64,000 nucleotides of DNA from Bradyrhizobium sp. NP1 (GCF_030378205.1 NZ_CP127385.1:1838001-1902000); one strand, 5' to 3'. Shown: positions 1-9,791, counted from the first letter of the stretch. Translations and numbers: made by a program. The notes: a model not told the origin generated them from the letters alone.

Positions 1-1385
1 GCGAGGCGGTCAACGGCCTGGTCGACAAGACCAGCCTGAGCGACATCGACAAGGCGCGCGCGCACCTGATCACGGAAATCCTGATCGACGCCGTTGCGCC
101 GACCAATGCGATGCTCACCAACCCGGCGGCGGTCCGCAAGTTCATCGACACCGGCGGACAAAGCCTGTGGCACGGGTTGAAGAACTACTTCGGCGATCTC
201 ACCGGCAATCGCGGCATGCCGTCGATGGTGGACACCAGCGCCTTCAAGGTCGGCGAGAATCTCGCGGTCACCCCGGGTGCGGTCGTGCTCCGCAACGAAT
301 TGCTCGAGCTGATCCAGTACACACCGATGACGGCGACCGTCAGGAAGCGGCCACTGCTCGTGACGCCGCCGCAGATCAACAAGTACTATGCGCTCGACCT
401 CTCTCCGGACAAGAGCATGGTCCGCTTCCTGCTCGAGAGCGGAATCCAGACCTTTGCCATTAGCTGGCGCAACCCGACGGCAGCCCATCGCGACTGGGGG
501 CTGGACACCTACGTCGCGGCGCTCGACGAGGCTGTCGACGCGGTGCGGGAGATCTCCGGCAGTGAGGATATCTCCATGATGGGATCCTGCTCCGGCGGTA
601 TTACCTCGACCGCCTATTTCGCGACGCTCGGCAGCGCGGCCGAAAAGAAAATCAGAAACCTGGTGCTGGCGGTTTGCCTGCTGGATCCCAACTCGGCCGA
701 AGAGAGCGCTTTCGGCTGCCTGATGACGCCGGAAACCATGTCCGCGGCCAAGGAGACCTCGCGGTTGCGGGGTATCGTCGACGGCCATGATCTGGCGCGG
801 ATGTTCGCCTGGATGCGGCCCAATGACCTGATCTGGAACTACTGGGTGAACAACTACCTGCTCGGCAACCAGCCGCCGGCTTTCGATATCCTTTACTGGA
901 ACGCCGATACGACCCGCCTTCCGGCGGCACTGCACGGCGACTATCTCGACCTGTATTTCACCAACCCGTTCGTCAATGCCGGCAAGCTGACGCTGAACGG
1001 GAAGACCGTCGACATGGGCAAGGTCAAGGCCGACAGCTACGTGATCGCCGGCGTCACCGACCACATCACGCCGTGGAAGGGCGTCTACAAGACAGCCCAG
1101 ATCATGGGTGAGGGCACCACCTTCGTGCTTTCGAACAGCGGACATCTGCAAAGCCTTCTCAATCCGCCCAGCAATCCGAAGGCGTCCTTCATGATCGGGT
1201 CGGTCAGCGCGGACGCCCCCGACGCGTTTCTGGCGTCGGCCGAGAAGCGGAAGGGAAGCTGGTGGCTTGATTGGCGCGACTGGCTGCATGCGCGCTCGGG
1301 CGACGAGATCGCAGCGCCTGCTTCACTCGGCAGCGCGCGGCACCCGACCCTTGTTGCGGCCCCGGGGACCTACGTCTTTGAGTGA
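1..1385 (+). CDS. phaC: Class II-like polyhydroxyalkanoate synthase, 5' end outside window
   Basis: Polymerises (R)-3-hydroxyacyl-CoA into polyester at the granule surface. The frame is open from base 3, so the start lies upstream of the window and the Met at 111 is internal. The alpha/beta-hydrolase core is visible: the lipase-like box GSCSGG with nucleophile Cys codon at 588-590, the Asp of GVTDHITPW near 1059 and the His of SNSGHLQS near 1143. The blocks FAWMRPNDLIWNYW and WNADTTRLP resemble Pseudomonas medium-chain (class II) synthases more than class I or III enzymes, and no PhaE or PhaR partner is seen. The stop overlaps the putative TTG start of the depolymerase gene, so the two are probably co-transcribed. 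The class assignment rests on remembered family motifs. Confidence 0.93.
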   Translation, partial: EAVNGLVDKTSLSDIDKARAHLITEILIDAVAPTNAMLTNPAAVRKFIDTGGQSLWHGLKNYFGDLTGNRGMPSMVDTSAFKVGENLAVTPGAVVLRNELLELIQYTPMTATVRKRPLLVTPPQINKYYALDLSPDKSMVRFLLESGIQTFAISWRNPTAAHRDWGLDTYVAALDEAVDAVREISGSEDISMMGSCSGGITSTAYFATLGSAAEKKIRNLVLAVCLLDPNSAEESAFGCLMTPETMSAAKETSRLRGIVDGHDLARMFAWMRPNDLIWNYWVNNYLLGNQPPAFDILYWNADTTRLPAALHGDYLDLYFTNPFVNAGKLTLNGKTVDMGKVKADSYVIAGVTDHITPWKGVYKTAQIMGEGTTFVLSNSGHLQSLLNPPSNPKASFMIGSVSADAPDAFLASAEKRKGSWWLDWRDWLHARSGDEIAAPASLGSARHPTLVAAPGTYVFE

Positions 1386-2328
1386 CAATCTCGCCAGCGG
1401 CGACAAGGCCGAACCGGTTGTGGTTGCGAAGCCGGGCGCGATCGAGGCGCGGCAGGTTATGATCGACGGTCAGTTGCTTGAGGTCGCCATCAGGCATGGC
1501 GGCGGCAGCGGGCCGCCGCTGTTGCTGTTCAACGGGATCGGCGCCAACTGGGAGCTGGCGAAGCCGTTCCTCGAAGCGCTCACGAGCACGACCGCCATTA
1601 TCTTTGACGTGCCCGGCGTCGGCGGTTCACCCAGGCCGCTGCTGCCCTATCGCCCGTCGACGGTGGCACGGCTTGCGGCAGGTCTCATGGCGGAGCTGGG
1701 CTACGCCGAGGTCGATGCCGCCGGGGTCTCCTGGGGCGGCGGAATCGCACAGCAATTCGCGCATCAGCACCCAAAACTGTGCCGGCGGCTGGTGCTCGCC
1801 GCGACGGCGCCCGGCGTCACCATGGTGCCGGCAAGCCTCTCGGTACTGTGGAAGATGGCGACGCCGCGCCGCTACACCGACAAGGACTATATGAACCGGG
1901 TTGCGGCGGACATCTATGGAGGAGCGTTTCGATTCGATCCGTCATTGATCGGCCGGCACGCGGCTTCGATGCATGGGGTGCGCAATCTGGGCTACCTGTA
2001 CCAGCTTCTCGCGATGGCCGGCTGGACCAGCCTGCCATGGCTATGGTCGTTGCCGCAGCCGACGCTGGTCCTGATGGGCAGTGACGATCCACTGGTCCCC
2101 CCGATCAATGGCCACATCCTGGCAGGCCTGATCCCGAACGCCGAACTCCACATGATCGATGACGGGCACCTGTTCATGGTGACGCGGCCGGCCGAAACGG
2201 CTGCCCTGATCGAGGCGTTTCTGGCCGACGAGAACCGACAGGTCCGGCCGTCGTCCCCGCGTTCGCCAACGGCGGACCGTCTCAAAGACCTCATTCCAAC
2301 GTCCGAAGGTGGACGCCACAAGCCCTAA
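1378..2328 (+). CDS. phaZ: Intracellular polyhydroxyalkanoate depolymerase
   Basis: Alpha/beta hydrolase that mobilises stored PHA in the cytoplasm. The motifs LLLFNGIGANWEL, GVGGSPRP, the nucleophile elbow GVSWGG, MGSDDPLVP (Asp) and DDGHLF (His) match the Pseudomonas PhaZ family, and the length of about 300 residues fits. The frame is open further upstream inside phaC, but that would be an implausible 119-base overlap. I prefer the TTG at 1378, which overlaps the phaC stop and has a GGGGA about nine bases upstream. GTG at 1420 or ATG at 1459 are alternatives. The phaC-phaZ-phasin order supports a storage polymer turnover operon. The exact start is uncertain; the function is well supported. 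Confidence 0.88.
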   Translation: MSDNLASGDKAEPVVVAKPGAIEARQVMIDGQLLEVAIRHGGGSGPPLLLFNGIGANWELAKPFLEALTSTTAIIFDVPGVGGSPRPLLPYRPSTVARLAAGLMAELGYAEVDAAGVSWGGGIAQQFAHQHPKLCRRLVLAATAPGVTMVPASLSVLWKMATPRRYTDKDYMNRVAADIYGGAFRFDPSLIGRHAASMHGVRNLGYLYQLLAMAGWTSLPWLWSLPQPTLVLMGSDDPLVPPINGHILAGLIPNAELHMIDDGHLFMVTRPAETAALIEAFLADENRQVRPSSPRSPTADRLKDLIPTSEGGRHKP

Positions 2329-2352
2329 GCACAGCAACAAGGGAGGAATATC

Positions 2353-2781
2353 ATGACGGATACGACCTCATACATCGAGCTGCTGAGGAAATTCGGGAGC
2401 GATCTCGGCTTGCCGAAGTTGAATGTGGACGAGCTGCTGCAGACCCAGAAGAAGAACATCGACGCCCTGGGCCAGAGCGCGAAGGTGGCCGCGCAGGGTG
2501 CGCAGTCCGTGGCGCAGAAGCAGCGCGAGGTGCTCGAAGCCGGGCTACGCGAGGCCGCGACGCTTGCGCGGGAATACAAGCCGCTCGGCAAGATTCACGA
2601 GAACATCGCACTGCAGACCGAATTCGCAAGGAAAGTGTTCGAGATCTCGGTGCAGGGAGCCCAGGAGAGTGCGTCGACCGCAAGGCAATCGACCACGGAA
2701 GCGGTGAAGATCATCCAGGATCGCGTCAAGGAGAGCTTCGAGGAGATCCGCGCCAGCGTCCGCCCGAACAAATCAGTCTGA
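2353..2781 (+). CDS. Phasin family granule-associated protein
   Basis: Small (142 aa) amphipathic, mostly helical protein without Cys or transmembrane segments, of the phasin_2 type that coats PHA granules. Alanine-, lysine- and glutamate-rich helices fill most of the length, with a conserved-looking middle block around EYKPLGKIHENIALQTEF. The start is fixed by GGGAGG seven bases upstream of the ATG. It sits 24 bases after phaZ in the same direction, which supports a role in granule surface organisation. Phasins vary in sequence, so the assignment depends on composition, size and context together. Confidence 0.85.
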   Translation: MTDTTSYIELLRKFGSDLGLPKLNVDELLQTQKKNIDALGQSAKVAAQGAQSVAQKQREVLEAGLREAATLAREYKPLGKIHENIALQTEFARKVFEISVQGAQESASTARQSTTEAVKIIQDRVKESFEEIRASVRPNKSV

Positions 2782-2887
2782 CATCGCCGCCGGGATGTGA
2801 CGACGCGACGAACCTCGGCAGGAGGAGATCGTCCTGCCGGGGCCACTAGATATCAGGCCAACCTCGCTACGCATGAGGGAGGAATCC

Positions 2888-4105
2888 ATGGCGAACCCAC
2901 AAGTGACGCGGGCTGGAAAGCCCGGCTATGCGCCGCCGCCGATCGACGGCGACTTCTACAGGGTTGCGGCAGTGCTCAGCGACGAGGAACGTGCACTGCT
3001 TCGTCGCGTTCGCGACTTCACCGAAGGCGTGGTCGCCCCCGTGATCGAGGAATATTGGGGGCGCGATGAATTCCCGTTCGCGATCATTCCGAAGATGGCC
3101 GAAATCGGCATCGGTGGCGTCGGCTACCAGGGCTATGGCGCAGCCGGTGGCAGTTGGCTGTTGAACGGCTTCGTTGCGATGGAACTGGCCCGGGTCGATG
3201 CGTCCGTCGCGACGTTCTGGGGTGTGCATACCGGGTTGTCGGCGGGATCGATCTATCTATGCGGCGACGAGGCGCAGAAGCAGCGCTGGCTGCCGCCGAT
3301 GATGCGCTTCGAGAAGATCGGCTCGTTCGGTCTGACCGAGCCGCTGGTGGGATCTGCGACATCCGGCGGGATGATGACAACCTGCCGGCGAGAAGGCGAC
3401 GCCTGGATCCTCAACGGCCAGAAGAAATGGATCGGCAACGCCACCTTCGCCGACGTCAACGTGATCTGGGCGCGCGAGGAGGGCTCGAACCAGGTCAAGG
3501 GCTTCGTGGTGGGAAAGGACAATCCGGGCTTCTCGGTCGAAAAGATCAAGACCAAGATGGCGCTCCGCGTCGTGCAGAACGGGCTAATCACGCTGAAGGA
3601 CTGCCGTGTCCCGGAGGCGGATCGCTTGCAGAACGCCAACACTTTCAAGGACACCGCCAAGGTTCTGCGGATGACCCGCACCGGCGTGGCATGGTTTGCC
3701 GTGGGCTGCCAGATGGGAGCATACGAGCATGCGCTCCGCTATGCGACGGAGCGGATACAGTTCGGCAGGCCGATTGGCGGATTCCAGCTCGTGCAGGACC
3801 TGCTGGTGCGCATGCTCGGAAACGTCACCTCGACGCAGGCGATGATGCTGCGGCTCGCGCAGCTGCAGGACGAAGGGGTGATGCTGGACGAGCATGCATC
3901 GCTCGCGAAAGCTTTCTGCACCGTCAAGTGCCGCGAGACGGTCGGCTATGCGCGCGAGCTACTCGGCGGCAACGGCATCCTGCTGGAGAACCACATCGGC
4001 CGTTTCGTGGCCGACGCGGAAGCGATCTATTCCTACGAAGGCACAAGGGAAATGAATACGCTGATCGTCGGCAAATCCATTACGGGATTGAGTGCCTTCG
4101 TCTGA
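2888..4105 (+). CDS. Acyl-CoA dehydrogenase family protein
   Basis: FAD-dependent acyl-CoA dehydrogenase of 405 aa, resembling the glutaryl-CoA dehydrogenase / plant ACX4 branch. An N-terminal helical domain is followed by FGLTEP, KKWIGNATFADV and the C-terminal catalytic-base block IYSYEGTREMNTLIVG. An upstream Met at 2873 is in frame, but the strong Shine-Dalgarno GAGGGAGGAA lies between it and the Met at 2888, so 2888 is the start. It follows the phasin by 106 bases on the same strand and could feed 3-hydroxyacyl-CoA precursors to PHA synthesis. That link is inference from position; the substrate is unknown. Confidence 0.85.
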   Translation: MANPQVTRAGKPGYAPPPIDGDFYRVAAVLSDEERALLRRVRDFTEGVVAPVIEEYWGRDEFPFAIIPKMAEIGIGGVGYQGYGAAGGSWLLNGFVAMELARVDASVATFWGVHTGLSAGSIYLCGDEAQKQRWLPPMMRFEKIGSFGLTEPLVGSATSGGMMTTCRREGDAWILNGQKKWIGNATFADVNVIWAREEGSNQVKGFVVGKDNPGFSVEKIKTKMALRVVQNGLITLKDCRVPEADRLQNANTFKDTAKVLRMTRTGVAWFAVGCQMGAYEHALRYATERIQFGRPIGGFQLVQDLLVRMLGNVTSTQAMMLRLAQLQDEGVMLDEHASLAKAFCTVKCRETVGYARELLGGNGILLENHIGRFVADAEAIYSYEGTREMNTLIVGKSITGLSAFV

Positions 4106-4172
4106 CGCCCAGCGTTGGCCCGATCCGAAAGAGCTATCGCCTTGGACGTCCACGCCCCAAGCGCGCAGAAGA

Positions 4173-4203
4173 GGCCTCGCCGCCGAAAACACGGGGCGAG
4201 GCC
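4173..4203. terminator. Stem-loop between convergent genes
   Basis: A perfect 9-bp inverted repeat (GGCCTCGCC at 4173-4181, GGCGAGGCC at 4195-4203) with a 13-base loop. It lies 68 bases beyond the acyl-CoA dehydrogenase stop and before the convergent gfa gene end. There is no clear T-run, so it may stop transcription weakly or only protect mRNA ends. The rest of 4106-4342 shows no gene. Confidence 0.45.
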
Positions 4204-4342
4204 AATCCAGTTCAGGGAGGAACGCAGTATCAGATCGGGCGCGGTGTCATCGACCGCCACGAACATTTGCGGCTTCAGGAAACCGATATACCGCACGGAA
4301 TCGGGATACCGCGCGTGGGCTCTCCATCGTCGCGCCGGGTGG

Positions 4343-4906
4343 TCAGGCCGCCTTGGCCTTCGCCACATGGGTGGAAATCGCATCCATTAGTGCCGGCGAC
4401 AGGCAATCATAGGGCTCAAGGCCGAGCTCCTTGAGGCGAGACCGGATTTCATCCATTTGTTCCGGTTTGACGCCGGACTCGATCACGGAAGACACGAAGG
4501 CCGCAAAACCTGGCGCCGCCCAGCCGCCTTCCTCGAAAAGTTCGGGGTGAATGAAATCGAGGCCGTAGAACGGGTGGCCCTTGTTCTCAATGCGGCCGTA
4601 CATATGCGTGCCGCAGGCCCTGCAGGCGTATCGCTGGATGGTCGCCGCGGTGTCGACGATCTGGAGCTTGTCGCCATTTTCAAGCACCGTCACATTCTGG
4701 CGCGGCACAACGGCAACGACGGAGAAGGTCGCGCCTTCGGGCTTCCAGCATTTTGTGCAGCCGCAGGCATGATTGTGCGCGACGTCGCCCTTGATGCCGA
4801 TTTTGACCGGCTTGTCCTTGCATTTGCAGACCAGCGTCCCTCCCGAAAAGCTCCCAGAGCCTTTCTTCACGCCGTTGTCGATTGCAGGGTGGATATGAAC
4901 GGTCAT
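4343..4906 (-). CDS. gfa: Glutathione-dependent formaldehyde-activating enzyme
   Basis: Gfa family protein (187 aa) reported to speed condensation of formaldehyde with glutathione to S-hydroxymethylglutathione. Zinc-binding cysteines are visible as VCKCKDK, the C-G-C-x2-C block in HACGCTKCW, and [10 protein letters not shown], as expected for the family. The start has an AAGGAGGG ribosome site. It is the last gene of a leftward operon after xoxF, cytochrome c and formaldehyde dehydrogenase, 31 bases from its neighbour. That places it directly downstream of methanol oxidation. The same gene set (xoxF, cytochrome, adhI, gfa) is known from Rhodobacter and Paracoccus relatives. Confidence 0.92.
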   Translation of the reverse strand: MTVHIHPAIDNGVKKGSGSFSGGTLVCKCKDKPVKIGIKGDVAHNHACGCTKCWKPEGATFSVVAVVPRQNVTVLENGDKLQIVDTAATIQRYACRACGTHMYGRIENKGHPFYGLDFIHPELFEEGGWAAPGFAAFVSSVIESGVKPEQMDEIRSRLKELGLEPYDCLSPALMDAISTHVAKAKAA

Positions 4907-4937
4907 GGATCAACCCTCCTTATGTGACATCATGACA

Positions 4938-6047
4938 TCAGAACACGACAACCGAACGGATCGACTTGCCTTCGTGCATCAAGTCGAACCCCTTGTTGAT
5001 TTCTTCGAGCTTGAGGACATGGGTGATCATCGGATCGATCTGGATCTTTCCGCTCATGTACCAGTCGACAATCTTCGGCACGTCGGTGCGGCCACGCGCA
5101 CCGCCGAACGCGGTGCCCTTCCAGACGCGGCCGGTGACGAGCTGGAATGGACGGGTGGAAATCTCCTTTCCGGCTTCTGCGACGCCGATAATGACGGAGA
5201 CTCCCCAGCCGCGATGGCCGCATTCGAGCGCCTGGCGCATCACCGTCGTGTTGCCGGTGCAATCGAAGCTGAAATCGGCGCCGCCATCGGTGAGCGCGAC
5301 CAGATGCTGGACGAGATCGCCGGAAACCTTCTTCGGGTTGACGAAGTCGGTCATACCGAATTTGCGGCCCCATTCCTCCTTCGAATCGTTGACGTCGACG
5401 CCAATGATCTTGTCCGCGCCGACCATCTTGGCGCCCTGAATGACGTTGAGTCCGATGCCGCCGAGCCCGAAGACGACGACGTTCGCGCCCGGCGTGACCT
5501 TGGCGGTGTTGACGACGGCGCCGACGCCTGTCGTGACGCCACAGCCGATATAGCAGCTCTTGTCGAATGGGGCGTCCTCGCGGATTTTTGCCACCGCTAT
5601 CTCTGGCAGAACCGTGAAGTTCGAAAACGTGGAGCAGCCCATGTAGTGGTAGATCGTTTTTCCCCGATAGCTGAAGCGCGACGTGCCGTCCGGCATCACG
5701 CCCTTACCCTGGGTGGCGCGAATCGCCGTGCAAAGATTGGTTTTTTGGCTGAGGCAGCTTTTGCATTGGCGGCATTCGGGCGTGTAGAGCGGGATGACAT
5801 GGTCGCCGGGTTTCACGGAGCTTACTCCTGCTCCAACCTCGCGCACGATGCCCGCGCCCTCATGGCCGAGGATGGAAGGAAATATCCCCTCGCTGTCGAA
5901 GCCGTCGAGTGTATAGGCATCGGTGTGACAGATCCCGGTCGCCTTGATCTCGACCATGACCTCGCCGGCCTTCGGCCCTTCAAGGTCGAGCTCAACGATT
6001 TCCAGCGGCTTCTTTGCCTCGAAAGCGACGGCGGCGCGTGTCTTCAT
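4938..6047 (-). CDS. adhI: S-(hydroxymethyl)glutathione dehydrogenase (class III alcohol dehydrogenase)
   Basis: Zinc- and NAD-dependent enzyme (369 aa) converting S-hydroxymethylglutathione to S-formylglutathione in the cytoplasm. The catalytic zinc Cys is in [20 protein letters not shown] follows, and the structural zinc cysteines are in [15 protein letters not shown]. The Rossmann motif is [11 protein letters not shown]. The length is standard for class III ADH (frmA/flhA/adhI). It lies between the cytochrome and gfa genes with gaps of 40 and 31 bases. Its product is the substrate of FghA, encoded at 22.5-23.3 kb. The symbol follows the Rhodobacter naming. Confidence 0.95.
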   Translation of the reverse strand: MKTRAAVAFEAKKPLEIVELDLEGPKAGEVMVEIKATGICHTDAYTLDGFDSEGIFPSILGHEGAGIVREVGAGVSSVKPGDHVIPLYTPECRQCKSCLSQKTNLCTAIRATQGKGVMPDGTSRFSYRGKTIYHYMGCSTFSNFTVLPEIAVAKIREDAPFDKSCYIGCGVTTGVGAVVNTAKVTPGANVVVFGLGGIGLNVIQGAKMVGADKIIGVDVNDSKEEWGRKFGMTDFVNPKKVSGDLVQHLVALTDGGADFSFDCTGNTTVMRQALECGHRGWGVSVIIGVAEAGKEISTRPFQLVTGRVWKGTAFGGARGRTDVPKIVDWYMSGKIQIDPMITHVLKLEEINKGFDLMHEGKSIRSVVVF

Positions 6048-6087
6048 GGTCGGACCCTGTCTCGCTTCTCACTCCGGTTCCGCTCTT

Positions 6088-6603
6088 TCAATGTCCCATG
6101 CAGGCGTTCTCGGTCTCGGCGTAGGCTGCGGATTTGTCTTCATGCTTGGGCGGACGCACGCGACCGACAGCATTGTCGGCACGCGCGCGCAGGTAGATGT
6201 AGATATCGTCCATGTAGCAGGCCACGTTCGGATTATCGCCAAAGGCCGGCATCACGTTCTCTTGCGCCGTGTTGACGTTCTTGCGGCCGCTCGCGACCAC
6301 TCCCAGGAAATCGGCGTAGCTCATCGTCTTGAGCGAGTCCTTTAGCGCGGGAGCGTAGCTCGATCCCATTCCATCCGGCCCGTGGCAGACGTGACAGTCC
6401 GAATGATAGCGCCGGTATCCGGAATAGGTGTACCAGTCGACCGTGCCGTCAGCCGCAACCTTGAAAGTCGGAATCCCGTCCTTGTCGAAATATTTGCCGT
6501 TTTCGGATTTGACCGCGGTCGGATCGCCCGAGCCGTCCGCAAGGGCGTTCCTTTCGGCTACGATAACGATCGTCGCTGCAGCCAGCAGCAGGATACTGCG
6601 CAC
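6088..6603 (-). CDS. Periplasmic c-type cytochrome, methanol metabolism-related (XoxG/CycI-like)
   Basis: 171-aa precursor with a short hydrophobic leader and one haem-attachment site CHVCH near residue 68. A possible axial Met lies in VMPAFGDN, and two more Cys lie near the C-terminus (VACYMD, NACMGH). The four-Cys pattern matches the small cytochrome family that travels with methanol dehydrogenases. It follows xoxF by 77 bases and precedes adhI, the same order as xoxF-cycI-adhI in Rhodobacter. It is therefore the likely electron acceptor of XoxF. The leader is slightly unusual (IVIVAERNALA), so the cleavage site is uncertain. Confidence 0.88.
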   Translation of the reverse strand: MRSILLLAAATIVIVAERNALADGSGDPTAVKSENGKYFDKDGIPTFKVAADGTVDWYTYSGYRRYHSDCHVCHGPDGMGSSYAPALKDSLKTMSYADFLGVVASGRKNVNTAQENVMPAFGDNPNVACYMDDIYIYLRARADNAVGRVRPPKHEDKSAAYAETENACMGH

Positions 6604-6680
6604 GAGCTTGCCCCGGGACTTTCGAGAACAGGTAGACCGGCGCAGAGGATAATCCTCTGCGCCGAGGTGTGGTCAGCAGC

Positions 6681-8486
6681 TCATTGCGGCAGGGCGAACA
6701 CGGTGAGTGTTCCACCGAGCGCGGTGTAGTTGCTCAGCGCAGCATAGCCGCCGACCGCGCCGAGACCTTCTGTCGGCTCGGTCAAGCCGGCCGCGAGGCC
6801 GATGCCTGCCCAGCCACCCACGCCGGACAACACGGCGATGTACTGCTTGCCGCTGTGCTCATAGGTCGTGACGTTGCCGATGATGCCGGACGGCGTCTTG
6901 AACTTGTAGAGTTCCTTGCCTGTCTTGGCATCGACCGCCTTCAGGTAGCCTTCGAGCGTGCCGTAGAACACCACGCCGCCGGCGGTCGCGAGCGCGCCCG
7001 ACCAGACCGAGAACTGCTCCTTGACCGACCAGACGATCTTGCCGGTCTTGCCGTCCCAGGCAATGAAGTTGCCCATGTTGCTTTCGCCGGGAGGCGGATA
7101 CATCGACAGCGTCGCGCCCACATAGGGCTGACCCGCGGTGTAGCTCACCTTGAACGGCTCATAGTCCATGCAGACGTGGTTGGTCGGAACGTAGAACAGC
7201 TGCGTTTCCGGCGAGTAGGCCGCGGGCTGCTCGTCCTTGGTGCCGAGCGCCGCCGGGCAGATTCCCTTGACGTTATGGTCCTCGCCTTGCTTGTCGGTCG
7301 AATATTGATCGACAACCTTCGGCCGGGCATAGGTCGGCGAGCTCTTGTTCATGTCGACGCCGGTGGTCCAGTTCACCTTCGGATCGTATTTCTGGGCAAC
7401 CAGCAATTCGCCGGTGACGCGATCAAGCGTGTAGCCCAGCCCGTTGCGGTCGAAGTGGGTTAGGAGCTTGCGCGATGTGCCGTTGACCTGCTGATCGGTG
7501 AGGATCATCTCGTTGACGCCGTCATAGTCCCACTCGTCATGGGGCGTCATCTGGTAGACCCACTTCGCCACGCCGGTATCGGGGTTGCGCGCGAAGATGG
7601 TCATCGACCACTTGTTGTCGCCCGGACGCTGCTTCGGGTTCCAGGTCGAGGGATTGCCGGAGCCATAGTACATGAGGTCGAGCTGCGGATCGTAGGCGAT
7701 CCAGCCCCAGGTGCAGCCTCCGCCGATCTTCCACTGGTCACCTTCCCAGGTCTTCAGGCTGGAGTCCTTGCCGACCGGCTTGCCGAGTTCGGTGGTCTTC
7801 TGCGGATCGAACAGCATCTGGTCGTCCGGCCCTTCGGAATAGGCCTTCCAGACCTGCTTGCCGTCCTTGATGTCGTAGGCGGTCATGCTGCATTGCACGC
7901 CGAATTCGCCGCCGGAGGTGCCGACCAGCACTTTGTCCTTGATCACGGCAGGTGCCGAGGTGCCGGTCTGTCCTTTCGATGGATCGCCGTTTGTTGCGCT
8001 CCAGACAAGGTCGCCGGTCTTGGCGTTGAGCGCGACCAGCTTGTCGTCCGCCTGGTGCAGGAAGATCTTCCCGTCGGCATAGGCAAGACCGCGGTTCACC
8101 GTGTCACAGCACATCACGGGAATGACATTTGGATCCTGCTTCGGTTCGTACCTCCAGACGATCTTGTTGTCCTGTGAAAGGTCAAGAGCATAGACCTTGT
8201 TGGGGAAAGGCGTGTGGACGTACATCATGTTGCCGATTACGAGCGGGCCGCCTTCGTGGCCGCGCAACACGCCCGTCGAGAACGTCCAGGCGACCTGCAA
8301 TTTTCCGACATTGGACGCGTTGATCTGGTTGAGCTTGGAGTAGCGCGTATTGGCGTAGTCGCCGGTCGGCATCACCCAGTCCTTGGGGTTTTGCGACATC
8401 TTGATCAGTTCGTCGCTGGCTGACGCGCTCCCTGCGGCAAATGCCGCCACAGACCCCAGACAGCTTGCTAACAGCACCTTGCGCAT
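6681..8486 (-). CDS. xoxF: Lanthanide-dependent, PQQ-containing methanol dehydrogenase XoxF
   Basis: Periplasmic quinoprotein (601 aa) oxidising methanol to formaldehyde. It has a signal peptide (about residues 1-24) and eight-bladed propeller repeats. The vicinal disulphide pair is C126-C127. The metal site is visible: Glu in GGEFGV (about 194), Asn in GSGNPS (about 278) and the block DEWDYDG with Asp 320 and Asp 322. The second Asp of D-Y-D is the lanthanide signature, Ala in calcium-type MxaF. An in-frame ATG at 8546 exists, but the GGAGG just before 8486 and the signal peptide place the start at 8486. It heads the operon with cytochrome, adhI and gfa. No mxaF or mxaI is present in the window. 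Confidence 0.97.
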   Translation of the reverse strand: MRKVLLASCLGSVAAFAAGSASASDELIKMSQNPKDWVMPTGDYANTRYSKLNQINASNVGKLQVAWTFSTGVLRGHEGGPLVIGNMMYVHTPFPNKVYALDLSQDNKIVWRYEPKQDPNVIPVMCCDTVNRGLAYADGKIFLHQADDKLVALNAKTGDLVWSATNGDPSKGQTGTSAPAVIKDKVLVGTSGGEFGVQCSMTAYDIKDGKQVWKAYSEGPDDQMLFDPQKTTELGKPVGKDSSLKTWEGDQWKIGGGCTWGWIAYDPQLDLMYYGSGNPSTWNPKQRPGDNKWSMTIFARNPDTGVAKWVYQMTPHDEWDYDGVNEMILTDQQVNGTSRKLLTHFDRNGLGYTLDRVTGELLVAQKYDPKVNWTTGVDMNKSSPTYARPKVVDQYSTDKQGEDHNVKGICPAALGTKDEQPAAYSPETQLFYVPTNHVCMDYEPFKVSYTAGQPYVGATLSMYPPPGESNMGNFIAWDGKTGKIVWSVKEQFSVWSGALATAGGVVFYGTLEGYLKAVDAKTGKELYKFKTPSGIIGNVTTYEHSGKQYIAVLSGVGGWAGIGLAAGLTEPTEGLGAVGGYAALSNYTALGGTLTVFALPQ

Positions 8487-8825
8487 CGTGCATCCTCCCA
8501 CACCTGAAATTTCGGGTTCCCGACAGAACGGCCCGCTTTTCTTCATGGTTTCCGTACGCCTTTCGCAAAGGTGAGACTTGCCTGATAGCGAAACGCATTT
8601 GCACAGCAGGGAAACCCGACCAAACTTTTTTCGGCTTCATCCGGCCCGCTGCGAGGCGCCCGGTGTGGCGTCCCTTGGGATCGGCTGCCTGGATGTTTGT
8701 CTTGACGCGATAGGAGCTTGGTCGGAGGATCATATGCGGCGACTGAGCTCCCGATTTCCGCCTCAAATTGAATGTCGCCTAGTGTGCGTTGCTGCGAGCC
8801 CACGGCTGATCATCGGTGGCGAGAA
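8487..8825. promoter_or_regulatory. Divergent xoxF / araC control region
   Basis: 339 bases between the xoxF start (leftwards) and the AraC regulator start (rightwards). The region must carry both promoters. It includes the AT-richer tract around 8575-8640 upstream of xoxF. I could not identify a convincing -35/-10 pair or a clear repeat by eye. It is listed because any lanthanide or methanol control of xoxF, and AraC autoregulation, should act here. Confidence 0.6.
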
Positions 8826-9791
8826 ATGTCGGACACGGTCCACTCACTCAGCACTTCAGGATTGGGCTCGAAGGAGCAAATCCGGTATTGGTCAGATGCG
8901 CTGACGGACCTCTGTGGCCGGTTCGACGTCGATCCGCTGGAGGCGTCAGCCCTGGAGGGCCGGATCAGCTACACGACCGTGTCGCGGCTGAAGCTCTGCC
9001 AGATCGAAGCAAGCCAGCATCGGATCGCTCACACCTCTTCGAAAAGCCAGGGCAGCGAGCACCCGTTCGTCAAAATCCTGTTTCAGATCCAGGGGGTTTC
9101 TTATTTCGAGCAGAATGGCTGCCAGATACAGGTGACCCCCGGCGATTGCCTCGCCTATGACGTTTCCTGTCCCCACACCATTATCAGCCCGTCGCTGACG
9201 CGCCATGAAGTCGTCATCGTGCCGAAGGAATTGCTGCGCGAACGCGGTTTCCATTTTGCAAAGATGTCGGCGTGCAAGCTGTCGGCGCGCAACGGCACCG
9301 GCCGAATCGCGCACGACGTCGCGCATGCAGCTTTTGACGAGGCTGCCAGGCTCTCGCCGAACAGTGCGGCCGGCGTCGCCGATTCGCTGATCGATCTTCT
9401 GTTGTTGCCGCTTCGTGAGGCCGATACGGCCTTCGACCGGTCCGGTCCGGAGGCGATGTATGTGAGGGCGCAGGCTTTCATCCGCGAGCATCTGCGCGAC
9501 CCGGCTCTCTGCATTGACCAGATTTCCGCGGAGCTTGGCTGCACCAAGCGCTATCTGCATATGCTGTTCAGCGAAAGGGGAATGACCGTCGGCGATTCAA
9601 TCTGGCGGGCGAGATTGCAACATTGCCGGCAGGAGCTGGAAGCGCATGCCGGAAAGACGGTCACGGACGTCGCATTCTCGTGGGGCTTTTCCAGCTCGTC
9701 GCATTTCAGCCGCGTCTTTCGCAAGTGCTATGGCGTCGTGCCGTCGGCCATTCACAAAGGGCCGCATGGCGGCGCGTCGGATGTTACCTGA
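8826..9791 (+). CDS. AraC family transcriptional regulator divergent from xoxF
   Basis: 321-aa regulator. The N-terminal half is an AraC_binding_2-like sensor domain (for example PFVKILFQIQGVSYFEQ, then GDCLAYDVSCPH). The C-terminal half has two helix-turn-helix units (ISAELGCTKRYLHMLFSERG and VTDVAFSWGFSSSSHFSRVF). A Met at 8772 is also in frame. I prefer 8826, which follows GGTGGCGAG and gives the usual family N-terminus. It is transcribed away from xoxF across a 339-base spacer, so it is a good candidate for xoxF control. Known xoxF regulators in other organisms are mostly two-component systems. The effector is unknown. Confidence 0.85.
   Translation: MSDTVHSLSTSGLGSKEQIRYWSDALTDLCGRFDVDPLEASALEGRISYTTVSRLKLCQIEASQHRIAHTSSKSQGSEHPFVKILFQIQGVSYFEQNGCQIQVTPGDCLAYDVSCPHTIISPSLTRHEVVIVPKELLRERGFHFAKMSACKLSARNGTGRIAHDVAHAAFDEAARLSPNSAAGVADSLIDLLLLPLREADTAFDRSGPEAMYVRAQAFIREHLRDPALCIDQISAELGCTKRYLHMLFSERGMTVGDSIWRARLQHCRQELEAHAGKTVTDVAFSWGFSSSSHFSRVFRKCYGVVPSAIHKGPHGGASDVT

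Noticed and set aside
4905..6275. A 456-codon plus-strand frame opposite adhI
   Set aside because: Antisense to a complete class III alcohol dehydrogenase with all zinc ligands.
8487..8546. An N-terminal extension of XoxF to the ATG at 8546
   Set aside because: It would bury the signal peptide, and the better ribosome site (GGAGG) lies just before the ATG at 8484-8486.
8551..8560. The 10-mer TCCGTACGCC shared between xoxF and fghA upstream regions (second copy 23337-23346)
   Set aside because: At fghA it forms part of the ribosome-site region and the positions relative to the starts differ; a chance match is the simpler explanation.
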